Positions 53,838 to 61,349 of a stretch of 64,000 nt of DNA are shown piece by piece (position 1 is the first letter of the stretch; every line of letters begins with the position of its first letter). Location: NCBI RefSeq assembly GCF_030814225.1, contig NZ_JAUSUR010000001.1, positions 806,001-870,000 on the forward strand, in the 5' to 3' direction. The DNA comes from Breznakia pachnodae (GTDB lineage: Bacteria > Bacillota_I > Bacilli_A > Erysipelotrichales > Erysipelotrichaceae). The notes under the pieces were generated by a model. It did not search any database, was not told the DNA's origin, and saw only the letters and a program-made list of their open reading frames with translations. A program made the translations under genes and the position numbers.

Positions 53838-56375
53838 CTAATTTGCAATTTTCTTATACAAGCCAATTGTTCCTACAATCCCCATTGGTTCCAATGGCAG
53901 ATATTGTGAGAATGCATCACGCTGATTTCTTGAAAGGTTATTAGTTACGATAATCTCAATCGTATTATTGCCTACTTCACAAGCTTTTGAAATATCAAAC
54001 ACATACTCAGGGGCAATCTTCACTCCACAGTTTTTACCATTCACAATTACTTCCACTATTTCATATACTTCACTAATTTGCAGAAGTACATCTGTTTCTG
54101 CCAAGTCAACTGTAAACCTGTACTTCATATTTCCACTAAAACGAGGATATTGATCACCAAAGTATGCTAATTCTTTCAAATCAAAAGTCTCTGAATACTC
54201 CTTATCAGTATAAGCTTTTAAGGATACTTCAATATCATTTGTTATATCAATAATTTTATCTCCCATAACTGCTTGCTTTTCTTTACTCATTCCACTAACA
54301 AGCACAAGCATTTCATATGGTTTTAAGTGTAAATCGAACACAATCTCATTATTTATCTTTTGATAATCTAATTGGTATGTTCTATTTTCATAGGCATCAT
54401 AAATCATTAAGTCACTTGATGCCTTTAAAGACACTGTTGTATGAATATCCTTCATTATATCTTCATTATTAAATAAGAATACATCTCCATCTTCTTGCAC
54501 ATAATGATAGAAGGTAAGATTTTTTTCGTCACTCTCTAACTTGATTTCGCTACTAGATTTCAAGGTCTTTGCAATCTTTGAAAGTGGTAAAACAGTACCA
54601 AATTCTTTTGTAATATTGCCAGGGAAATAATCAGTAAATATAACCTCTATTGTACTAGATAATTCCTCTAATTTCTTTAATAAAACATCTGGCAACTGTT
54701 TTGCTGCTGGAACAATTAATGTATGAAATCCAAATCCATTAATATAGTATTTTCCATCTTTTAACTGTGCATCATTCAGATAATCCTCGCTGATTACATT
54801 ACAGTCAATTTGATGTTGTTGCAGTTCTTTTAAAACTTTCTGCATATACATCGTTCCACCTGACCACTCAGCAAATGCATGATATAAAACTCCTACTTCA
54901 CATTTCTGATATCCATCATTCAACAAATTGCATAAACGATTAGTATATCCACTCCAATAATGGAAGTAAGGAAACTGTGGATTGTTTCCATTTGCATAAA
55001 AATGAGGAGGACAATCCCAGTCAGGAAATTCCTTAGGATCAAATGCATGAGGAACGATTAGGTTCACACCATGAGCTAGCATATGGTTCGTAATCCATTT
55101 CATCATCTTGAGTCCTTCAACCCAACCATATGCACCGAATGCTTCACACATCAAGATTCCACGTTTATCTGCTTCTAATTTAGCAGCTGATGCTCCCATC
55201 TTACATAATGCATAATGGTAAAACTCTCCATCACTTCCTCCTGTTGAGAAAGCATCATGATGATAATCCATTCCTGGAATAATCTGACCACCAATGACAT
55301 CAATACCTGCCATGCTTTGTCCAGCAATCCCTCTGAAGTAGTGTCCTGGTCCATAACCTAACCTAGCATGAACATTATTATCTTCAATCACATGACCTAC
55401 ATAGTCAACACCTTTTTCTTTACACCAGTTTCCTAGTACCTTAGAAAAATTATCACTATATAATTGACTAACAACATTCATATATTCAAAGCGAGTATTA
55501 TTTGCCTGCTCACTTTTACCTTTGAATAAAAACACTAAATCAGTATCACTGATGTGCTCTAGTTCTTGTTGAATGTTATCATTCCATGGTAACACCATAT
55601 CAGTTTTTCCAATAATTGCTTCTGTTCCTTTGATATTTCCAAAACGCGGTTCATCTGAAAAGAAACCAACTATCGTCTTTCCAAAGTCATCTTTAAAATG
55701 CTCATAATGTTTTTCATATACTTCATTCAGTAATATCTGTGTTGCTTCTTTACGAGTAGGATCCAAATAATCTTTTGTTGTTTCTTCTCCACCATAAGTT
55801 GTCTTATAAACAACAAAGATACTATAATGTTTTGCATCCAAATCTAATGTAAGCATTCCTTCTTTCAAGTATTCTGTAACATCACATAAACTATCCTCTT
55901 TAAAGCTATCAGCGCTTTCAAATGAATTTTCAGCTAAAATTACTTTATAGATTTCATCATTCACATAATCAGGATTCTTCATCATTTGACGAAAATCTGC
56001 CATATTCATCATATTAATTTCAGCCTTACGTAATGGGCCAACAATATCAAATCTACGCATGTTCAAATAACGTTTCTTCAAATCATTAGGTACTTTACCA
56101 TTTGCATAACCTGTAGGAAACTTTGCATCATCTAAAATCCAAATCTTCATATCACGTTTCTTTGCTTCATCAATAATCAATGTCATTGTTTTCCACCAAC
56201 CATCTTCCAAAAACTCTGGATGTGGTCTGGATTCAATACAAAGACTATGAATACCTGATTCATAAATCTTTTCAATATATTCGATTAACTTATCATCTGA
56301 CTCTCCATGTTGCCAGAAAAAAGGATAGAGATAATTATCATTTCTATTTTCTATATTCTGAATTATTTTTTTCAT
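53838..56375 (-). CDS. Glycoside hydrolase, GH106-like, candidate alpha-L-rhamnosidase
   Basis: 845 residues, no signal peptide, so probably cytoplasmic. A TIM-barrel-like region (LYPFFWQHGESDDKLIEYIEKIYESGI; KIWILDDAKFPTGYANGK) is followed by FSDEPRFG, MAGIDVIGGQIIPG and ILMCEAFGAYGWVEGLKMMKW segments with acidic candidates, and a C-terminal beta-sandwich. This is the layout of GH106/GH2-like proteins found with rhamnose genes. Neighbours rhaBAD and AraC support L-rhamnose release. Family assignment is by motif and context, not by search. Confidence 0.7.
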   Translation of the reverse strand: MKKIIQNIENRNDNYLYPFFWQHGESDDKLIEYIEKIYESGIHSLCIESRPHPEFLEDGWWKTMTLIIDEAKKRDMKIWILDDAKFPTGYANGKVPNDLKKRYLNMRRFDIVGPLRKAEINMMNMADFRQMMKNPDYVNDEIYKVILAENSFESADSFKEDSLCDVTEYLKEGMLTLDLDAKHYSIFVVYKTTYGGEETTKDYLDPTRKEATQILLNEVYEKHYEHFKDDFGKTIVGFFSDEPRFGNIKGTEAIIGKTDMVLPWNDNIQQELEHISDTDLVFLFKGKSEQANNTRFEYMNVVSQLYSDNFSKVLGNWCKEKGVDYVGHVIEDNNVHARLGYGPGHYFRGIAGQSMAGIDVIGGQIIPGMDYHHDAFSTGGSDGEFYHYALCKMGASAAKLEADKRGILMCEAFGAYGWVEGLKMMKWITNHMLAHGVNLIVPHAFDPKEFPDWDCPPHFYANGNNPQFPYFHYWSGYTNRLCNLLNDGYQKCEVGVLYHAFAEWSGGTMYMQKVLKELQQHQIDCNVISEDYLNDAQLKDGKYYINGFGFHTLIVPAAKQLPDVLLKKLEELSSTIEVIFTDYFPGNITKEFGTVLPLSKIAKTLKSSSEIKLESDEKNLTFYHYVQEDGDVFLFNNEDIMKDIHTTVSLKASSDLMIYDAYENRTYQLDYQKINNEIVFDLHLKPYEMLVLVSGMSKEKQAVMGDKIIDITNDIEVSLKAYTDKEYSETFDLKELAYFGDQYPRFSGNMKYRFTVDLAETDVLLQISEVYEIVEVIVNGKNCGVKIAPEYVFDISKACEVGNNTIEIIVTNNLSRNQRDAFSQYLPLEPMGIVGTIGLYKKIAN

Positions 56376-56442
56376 AATAGTTTCCTCTTTTTATCTATTT
56401 CTATAAGTTAATAGTACCAATTCAAACAAAAAAATAGAATAT

Positions 56443-56456
56443 CGAAACTTGTTTCG
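56443..56456. promoter_or_regulatory. Palindrome CGAAAC-tt-GTTTCG before the hydrolase gene
   Basis: Perfect 14-base inverted repeat in the gap between the AraC-type gene and the hydrolase start. Possible operator; the binding protein is not known. Confidence 0.45.
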
Positions 56457-56464
56457 TTATTATC

Positions 56465-57439
56465 CTATTTTGTCGCTTTTAACTTCATTCGAAATTCATT
56501 TGGAGTCATATGATACTTCCCTTTAAATATCTTATAGAAGTAAGTAATATTCTCATACCCTACTGCTTCCATTACATCCACAACTGCCATATTGGTTGTC
56601 TTTAATAAGCTCTCACTATTTTTCAAACGTTCATTTTGAACCAGTTGTTTAAATGTAGATCCTGTATGCTTCTTTATAATCTTACAAATTTTATAATCTG
56701 GCTGATGAATCTGTTTTGATAAAACCTTTAATGACCCTTCTTTATAGTTGGTATTAATATATTTTAAAATAGAACTACTAATCAGTTTTTCATAACTTTC
56801 ATTTCGATAGGCTTCAATCTGGTCAGGGCGATTGATTAGTTCTGTAAGTAATAATCCTACTAATAACTTAAGTGTTAAGTCATTATTCATCTGTGGACGA
56901 TATATTTTGGTAATAATATTCGCCACAATATCTCGAACTTCTTCATTAACAGCTGTTTTAAATACTAAAAACTCACCACTATTATCATAAGAATATAATG
57001 CCTGAAAAATAAAATTAAACACTTCATTTTGCTCATCTACCATTGATGATAAAAACTCTAAGAATTCAGGACGAATAATAAAATTAAAGATGATATCATC
57101 TTCACCAGTAAACTGAATTTCATGTTCAATGTTCTGATTCAATAATATAAGTTCTCCCTGTTGTATAGTGACTTCTTTCTCCTCAATCTGATGAGTCATA
57201 CTTCCACTATATACATAGGAAAGTTCAATATAATTATGACGGTGTTTTGGATACTGAGCGAAACGAGCATGCTTACGCACAGACAGTAACTGATTTTTAC
57301 TAAGCATTTTATTATAGTCAATTACATTTGATTTTTCACTTAAATAAATAGAGCGATCAACAATATACTTTTTATTAAGATTATCGATTTCTTCATCTGT
57401 AAATGTAATAAGTTCATCTAAAACATCTTGTGGTATCAT
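56465..57439 (-). CDS. AraC-family regulator of the rhamnose locus
   Basis: 324 residues. An N-terminal cupin-like sensor (FAQYPKHRHNYIELSYVYSGSM, EIQFTGEDD) is followed by a C-terminal AraC HTH pair (LKVLSKQIHQPDYKICKIIKKHTGSTFKQLVQNERL; VDVMEAVGYENITYFYKIFKGKYHMTPNEFR). Upstream of and co-oriented with the hydrolase and rhaBAD, so likely a rhamnose-responsive activator. GGAGGAG precedes the ATG. Confidence 0.88.
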   Translation of the reverse strand: MIPQDVLDELITFTDEEIDNLNKKYIVDRSIYLSEKSNVIDYNKMLSKNQLLSVRKHARFAQYPKHRHNYIELSYVYSGSMTHQIEEKEVTIQQGELILLNQNIEHEIQFTGEDDIIFNFIIRPEFLEFLSSMVDEQNEVFNFIFQALYSYDNSGEFLVFKTAVNEEVRDIVANIITKIYRPQMNNDLTLKLLVGLLLTELINRPDQIEAYRNESYEKLISSSILKYINTNYKEGSLKVLSKQIHQPDYKICKIIKKHTGSTFKQLVQNERLKNSESLLKTTNMAVVDVMEAVGYENITYFYKIFKGKYHMTPNEFRMKLKATK

Positions 57440-57576
57440 AATGCTCCTCCAATCATCTTTTATTCATATCTTTATTCTACCACAATCGTCAATAATCGAA
57501 GATAGTATACGTTATTTTCCATAAAAGTCCTAAATATTTAGTTAGCAAAAATCATATTAAAATTTAGAATCAGCCG

Positions 57577-57604
57577 TTGATTTTCGAATCAAATCAGTTA
57601 TAAT
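57577..57604 (+). promoter_or_regulatory. Promoter of the ToxI antitoxin RNA
   Basis: TTGATT and TATAAT with 16-base spacing; the expected transcript start lies about ten bases before the first repeat. Confidence 0.7.
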
Positions 57605-57620
57605 GTAAGTATAGTTATTT

Positions 57621-57724
57621 GGTGTTTCTCTACCACATAGTGAGAGCGTTAAAATCGGTGTTTCTCTACCATACAGTGAGAGCGTTAAAATAGGTGTTTC
57701 CCTACCATAAAGTGAGAACATTGA
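57621..57724 (+). ncRNA. toxI: ToxI antitoxin RNA, tandem 36-nt repeats (type III)
   Basis: Two full 36-base repeats (57621-57656, 57657-57692) and a diverged third (57693-57724), each opening GGTGTTTC and ending in GTGAGA-gcgttaaaat-type sequence. In type III systems such repeats are cut by the toxin into pseudoknots that inhibit it. A terminator and then the ToxN gene follow. Position, period and count fit the known ToxIN/AbiQ layout. Confidence 0.88.
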
Positions 57725-57745
57725 AGAGGATTTATCCTCTTTTTT
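57725..57745 (+). terminator. Terminator between ToxI repeats and toxN
   Basis: AGAGGA-ttta-TCCTCT followed by TTTTT. In type III systems such a terminator keeps antitoxin RNA in excess of toxin mRNA. Confidence 0.85.
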
Positions 57746-57771
57746 GTTTATATACATATTGGAGGGATTTT

Positions 57772-58335
57772 ATGAAATTATATTATGTGCAAAATGATTA
57801 CATCCATTTCTTAAATAAAGAAGGAGATAACAGAATTTGTATCAATGAGAAAGATGGAAGTAAGAGAGTATATTTTGGATTTTTATTATCTATAAATAAT
57901 TATACATATCTTATTCCATTAAGCTCAGCGAAAGAAAACAAGGATTACAAAACTGATAAAGTAAATAATAAAGGTTATGAAAGTCATAAACTATTGAAAC
58001 CTATGCGAACTGTGCCTGTTGTTTTCATTACTGAACAACGTTTTGATGGAAGTCTACATGTAATATCAAAAATATTATTTAGCAATATGTTTCCTGTTTC
58101 AATAACCGATTGTATGGAAATCAATATTAACAAAATAGAAGACTACAAGAAGAAAAGTTTATTACAAAAAGAACTTAACTTTATTAGAGCAAATAAAAAA
58201 TTTCTCACAAAGAACTTCAACCTCATTTATAAGTTAAAGTCTTCCAATAGAAATGACTTGGGATACATAAGAATTGCTACAGTTGATTTCAAATTGTTGG
58301 AATCAAAATGTGATGAGTGGAATTCGAAAAAGTAG
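57772..58335 (+). CDS. toxN: ToxN/AbiQ-family endoribonuclease toxin
   Basis: 187 residues from the ATG at 57772 (GGAGGG five bases upstream). MKLYYVQNDYIHFLN opening, YLIPLSS segment, central KKSLLQKELNFIRANK and a C-terminal CDEWN-type end follow the ToxN pattern from Pectobacterium and Lactococcus AbiQ. The toxin cleaves RNA and is held by ToxI pseudoknots; it stops phage by abortive infection in known systems. Length is slightly above the 170 of the reference. Confidence 0.88.
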   Translation: MKLYYVQNDYIHFLNKEGDNRICINEKDGSKRVYFGFLLSINNYTYLIPLSSAKENKDYKTDKVNNKGYESHKLLKPMRTVPVVFITEQRFDGSLHVISKILFSNMFPVSITDCMEININKIEDYKKKSLLQKELNFIRANKKFLTKNFNLIYKLKSSNRNDLGYIRIATVDFKLLESKCDEWNSKK

Positions 58336-58369
58336 TATTTCATCACTTGTGATTTAACCAACAAGACGA

Positions 58370-58398
58370 AAAAGCCGATCCAAATTGAATCGACTTTT
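58370..58398 (-). terminator. Terminator of the EIIBC gene
   Basis: Minus-strand AAAAGTCGAT and ATCGGCTTTT form a ten-base stem (one G-U pair) with a nine-base loop, directly after the stop codon. Confidence 0.8.
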
Positions 58399-58402
58399 CA
58401 TT

Positions 58403-59776
58403 TTATTTATCTCGATCTGCTACAACAAATGTAATTGCTCCTGCTACTGCAAACGCAAGTAATGCACATGCAATAAATCCATAGAAACTGATATCCAATC
58501 CCTCAGGATTGATCATAGCTGGAAATCTGAATAATCCATCACCAGCAAAGGTATACATTTTACCACCTAGAGCAGCTAGGATTCCTCCTGCAATTCCTCC
58601 ACCAATCCAAGCTGCTGCAAAGCACTTGATTTGTGGTAATGCAATTGAATAAATTGTAGGTTCTGTTACTCCACATAGACAAGAAGCCATACCACCAAAC
58701 CCAATTGATTTCTTTTCTGGATCTTTCATCTTTAACGCATAACCAAGTGATACACCAGCTAATGCCCATACAGTTAAACCTAAGATTGCATTAATTGGAT
58801 CATATCCCATGGTAAATATATTATTTAATAATACTGGAATAAATGCAGCATGTAGTCCTAGCAATACCATTAACTGCCAGAATGCTCCAAATAAGATTCC
58901 ACCAAGAATTGGACTAAAGTTAAAGATTCCTACTACTGTATCTGATAATACAGTTGATACTGTATTCATAACTGGACCAATTGCTAGCCAGCTTAATGGA
59001 ACTACTATAATCAATACGATTGTTGGAACTATCATTAACTGTAACATTGTTGGAACAATTTTTTTCGCAAACTTTTCCACCCATGATGCAACATAAGATG
59101 CTAATAAAATAGGAAGTAATGTTTGTGTATAATCTACATATGTAAGAGGAATACCCAAGAATGTTAATTGTGCCTCTCCACTCAGTGCAGTTGCAAGTGA
59201 TGGATAAACCAGTGCAGCCCCAATCGCTGCGGTAACATATTGATTACATCCAAATACTTTACCAGCTGTAAACCCAACAATAATTGGCAGGAAGTACATT
59301 ACTGAATCAGCAGCTGCATATAATACCTGATATGTTCCACTAGCATCTGATAACCACCCAAATGTAGTACATGTAACTAAAATACCTTTAATAATTCCAC
59401 CAGCAATTAATGGTCCAATCATTGGTAATATACATCCACTGATTGCTTTAAACAAACGATTGAATACTGTATCTTTCTTACCATCATCTGTTTTTTCAAC
59501 TGGTTGATCTTCTTCACTGATTCCTAATACTTTACGAACAAATGGTGTAACTTCACTAACTTCAGTTCCAATAATTACTTGATATTGTCCCCCTTTGTTC
59601 ATAACTCCTTTGACTCCTTTAACTGCTTTTACTTCAGTTTCATCAACGATTGAGTCATCTTTTAAAGTAAATCGTAATCTTGTCATACAGTTTGTAACAC
59701 TTGTTATATTTTCTTTTCCTCCAACTGCTGCAACAACTTCCGTTGCCAGTTGTGTATAGTCCTTATTTTTTGCCAT
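58403..59776 (-). CDS. PTS beta-glucoside-type EIIBC without EIIA
   Basis: 457 residues. The N-terminal EIIB (about 1-85) has the phosphorylated Cys in VTNCMTRLRFTL and GGQYQVIIGTEV; the EIIC (about 105-457) has ten membrane segments and GVTEPTIYSIALP. No EIIA domain or nearby EIIA gene, so phosphate must come from another EIIA. No sugar hydrolase is adjacent; substrate unknown (BglP/GlvC/MurP relatives). Confidence 0.88.
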   Translation of the reverse strand: MAKNKDYTQLATEVVAAVGGKENITSVTNCMTRLRFTLKDDSIVDETEVKAVKGVKGVMNKGGQYQVIIGTEVSEVTPFVRKVLGISEEDQPVEKTDDGKKDTVFNRLFKAISGCILPMIGPLIAGGIIKGILVTCTTFGWLSDASGTYQVLYAAADSVMYFLPIIVGFTAGKVFGCNQYVTAAIGAALVYPSLATALSGEAQLTFLGIPLTYVDYTQTLLPILLASYVASWVEKFAKKIVPTMLQLMIVPTIVLIIVVPLSWLAIGPVMNTVSTVLSDTVVGIFNFSPILGGILFGAFWQLMVLLGLHAAFIPVLLNNIFTMGYDPINAILGLTVWALAGVSLGYALKMKDPEKKSIGFGGMASCLCGVTEPTIYSIALPQIKCFAAAWIGGGIAGGILAALGGKMYTFAGDGLFRFPAMINPEGLDISFYGFIACALLAFAVAGAITFVVADRDK

Positions 59777-59854
59777 ATAGTTCTCCTTATAGATTTATAT
59801 ATTCCCTATATCGATTGTCTTCGTGGTACCTTTGACAATCACAGTATATCAAAA

Positions 59855-59868
59855 TGTAAACGCTTAAT
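59855..59868. promoter_or_regulatory. cre-like CcpA site
   Basis: TGTAAACGCTTAAT matches the cre consensus except for the last two positions; it overlaps the likely EIIBC promoter. Confidence 0.4.
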
Positions 59869-60047
59869 TAATAACGCAGTTTGTTTTGAAATTATCCTTT
59901 TTTGCAATCACTATAGAAAGTCAAAAACACAGTGTTTATGCATATTATTCCTTATCCATTACTATTATCATACTATGAAATTGCAATTTCTTTTATCCTT
60001 TTTAGAGAAGTAATGTTACAAATATTACGATATCTTTAAAATCAGTT

Positions 60048-60076
60048 TTGACAATTCACTCATTTATTGAAATAAT
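60048..60076 (+). promoter_or_regulatory. SigA-type promoter of the second rpoN
   Basis: TTGACA and AATAAT with 17-base spacing, 21 bases before the start codon. Confidence 0.65.
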
Positions 60077-60096
60077 ATCAATGAGATAAAGTAAGT

Positions 60097-61347
60097 ATGA
60101 CAAAGACAAAAACCGAAATTTTAATCACGCAAAAACAAAAGCTGAACTTATCACTACAGATGAAACAGTCGCTTTTTATTATGCAGTTGAATCGCATTCA
60201 ACTAAAAGACTATATCAAAGAACAGTTAGAAGAGAATCCCCTTTTAGAAGTTGAAGAAACTTATTTTAGTGATCATTCACAGGATTTTATTCAAGCTGAT
60301 TTTTATCAGGAAGACAATTCCTTAGTTAGCATTCTGTTGGAACAACTTTCTTACAGTGATATTAAGAATAAAAATTTAGGAGAATATATTATCTATTCAC
60401 TAAATGAACAGGGATACTTAAGCGAAGCATTTGCAACAATTGCTAAAGTAAACAAAACAACTGTCAAAGAAGTAAAACAGGTAGTTAAAGTAATTCAGCA
60501 GTTTGAACCATTAGGGGTTGCTTCCAAAGATATGTATGAAGCATTGATAGTTCAAGCAGAAACACTTTATCCAAAAGATCAATTGTTACCTGTAATCATC
60601 AAATATCATTTAAGTGATATTGCTGAAAACAAGTTATCAATAATAATTGAAGAAACTAATTCTTCCAAGGAAGAATTATCTGATAGTTTAAAGAACTTAA
60701 GAACACTAGAACCAAGACCTGGAAATGGGTATACGCATCAACCTACTGTATTTATTGAACCAGATATTGAGTTTATAGTAGAAGATGACCATATACAGGT
60801 AAAACTATTAAATATACCAAAAATAAATATCAAAAATATTTACAACAATCAAAAGACATTAGATGCAGAAGATAAGAAGATAATACAAAATTTTATTCGT
60901 GATGGTAAGCAACTAATTGATTTTTTAAATAAAAGAAATCTTTCTTTACTATCTATTGTGGATACTATGGCAGATACACAATCTGCTTCCCTGATAGAAG
61001 ACCAACCACTTCAACCTTTGCGTTTAAAAGATATTGCGGAAAACTGCAATATGCATTTATCAACTGTATCAAGAATTATAAAGAATAAGTATTTCTTATT
61101 TCATAATCAAATTTATCCACTGCATATCCTATTATCTAAAAAGACAAAAGATGGATCATCAGTTGAACAAGTAAAACATTTGATTGATTCATTAATAAAA
61201 AACGAAGAAAAACCTTTAAGTGATCAAAAATTATACACACTAATCACTAACCAGGGTATTCAGTGTTCACGTAGAGCAATTTCTAACTATCGAAATGAAC
61301 TTGGATATCCCTCATCCTATTTAAGGAAAAAACATGAAGAGAGGTAA
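60097..61347 (+). CDS. rpoN: RNA polymerase sigma-54 factor, second copy
   Basis: 416 residues. Region I has the usual Gln/Leu pattern (LNLSLQMKQSLFIMQLN; NPLLEVEE). The HTH reads IAENCNMHLSTVSRIIKNKY. The RpoN box is degenerate: SRRAISNYRN (391-400) instead of ARRTVAKYRE, with Ala, Ser and Asn where Thr, Ala and Lys are usual, so promoter preference may differ from the first copy at 31115. A LevR-type activator gene follows two bases after the stop. Expressed from a SigA-type promoter. Confidence 0.93.
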   Translation: MTKTKTEILITQKQKLNLSLQMKQSLFIMQLNRIQLKDYIKEQLEENPLLEVEETYFSDHSQDFIQADFYQEDNSLVSILLEQLSYSDIKNKNLGEYIIYSLNEQGYLSEAFATIAKVNKTTVKEVKQVVKVIQQFEPLGVASKDMYEALIVQAETLYPKDQLLPVIIKYHLSDIAENKLSIIIEETNSSKEELSDSLKNLRTLEPRPGNGYTHQPTVFIEPDIEFIVEDDHIQVKLLNIPKINIKNIYNNQKTLDAEDKKIIQNFIRDGKQLIDFLNKRNLSLLSIVDTMADTQSASLIEDQPLQPLRLKDIAENCNMHLSTVSRIIKNKYFLFHNQIYPLHILLSKKTKDGSSVEQVKHLIDSLIKNEEKPLSDQKLYTLITNQGIQCSRRAISNYRNELGYPSSYLRKKHEER

Positions 61348-61349
61348 AC

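Larger units (their letters stand above)
59777..60096. other. 320-bp divergent region, EIIBC and second rpoN
   Basis: Contains an inverted repeat GATTGTC/GACAATC (59813-59819 with 59834-59840) near the 5' end of the EIIBC transcript, a cre-like site (59855-59868) and the rpoN promoter (60048-60076). No sigma-54 promoter or gene is seen in the rest. Confidence 0.6.

Noticed and set aside
57621..57724. CRISPR-like array
   Set aside because: The 36-base repeats are contiguous, without spacers, and are followed by a terminator and a ToxN gene; they are ToxI repeats.
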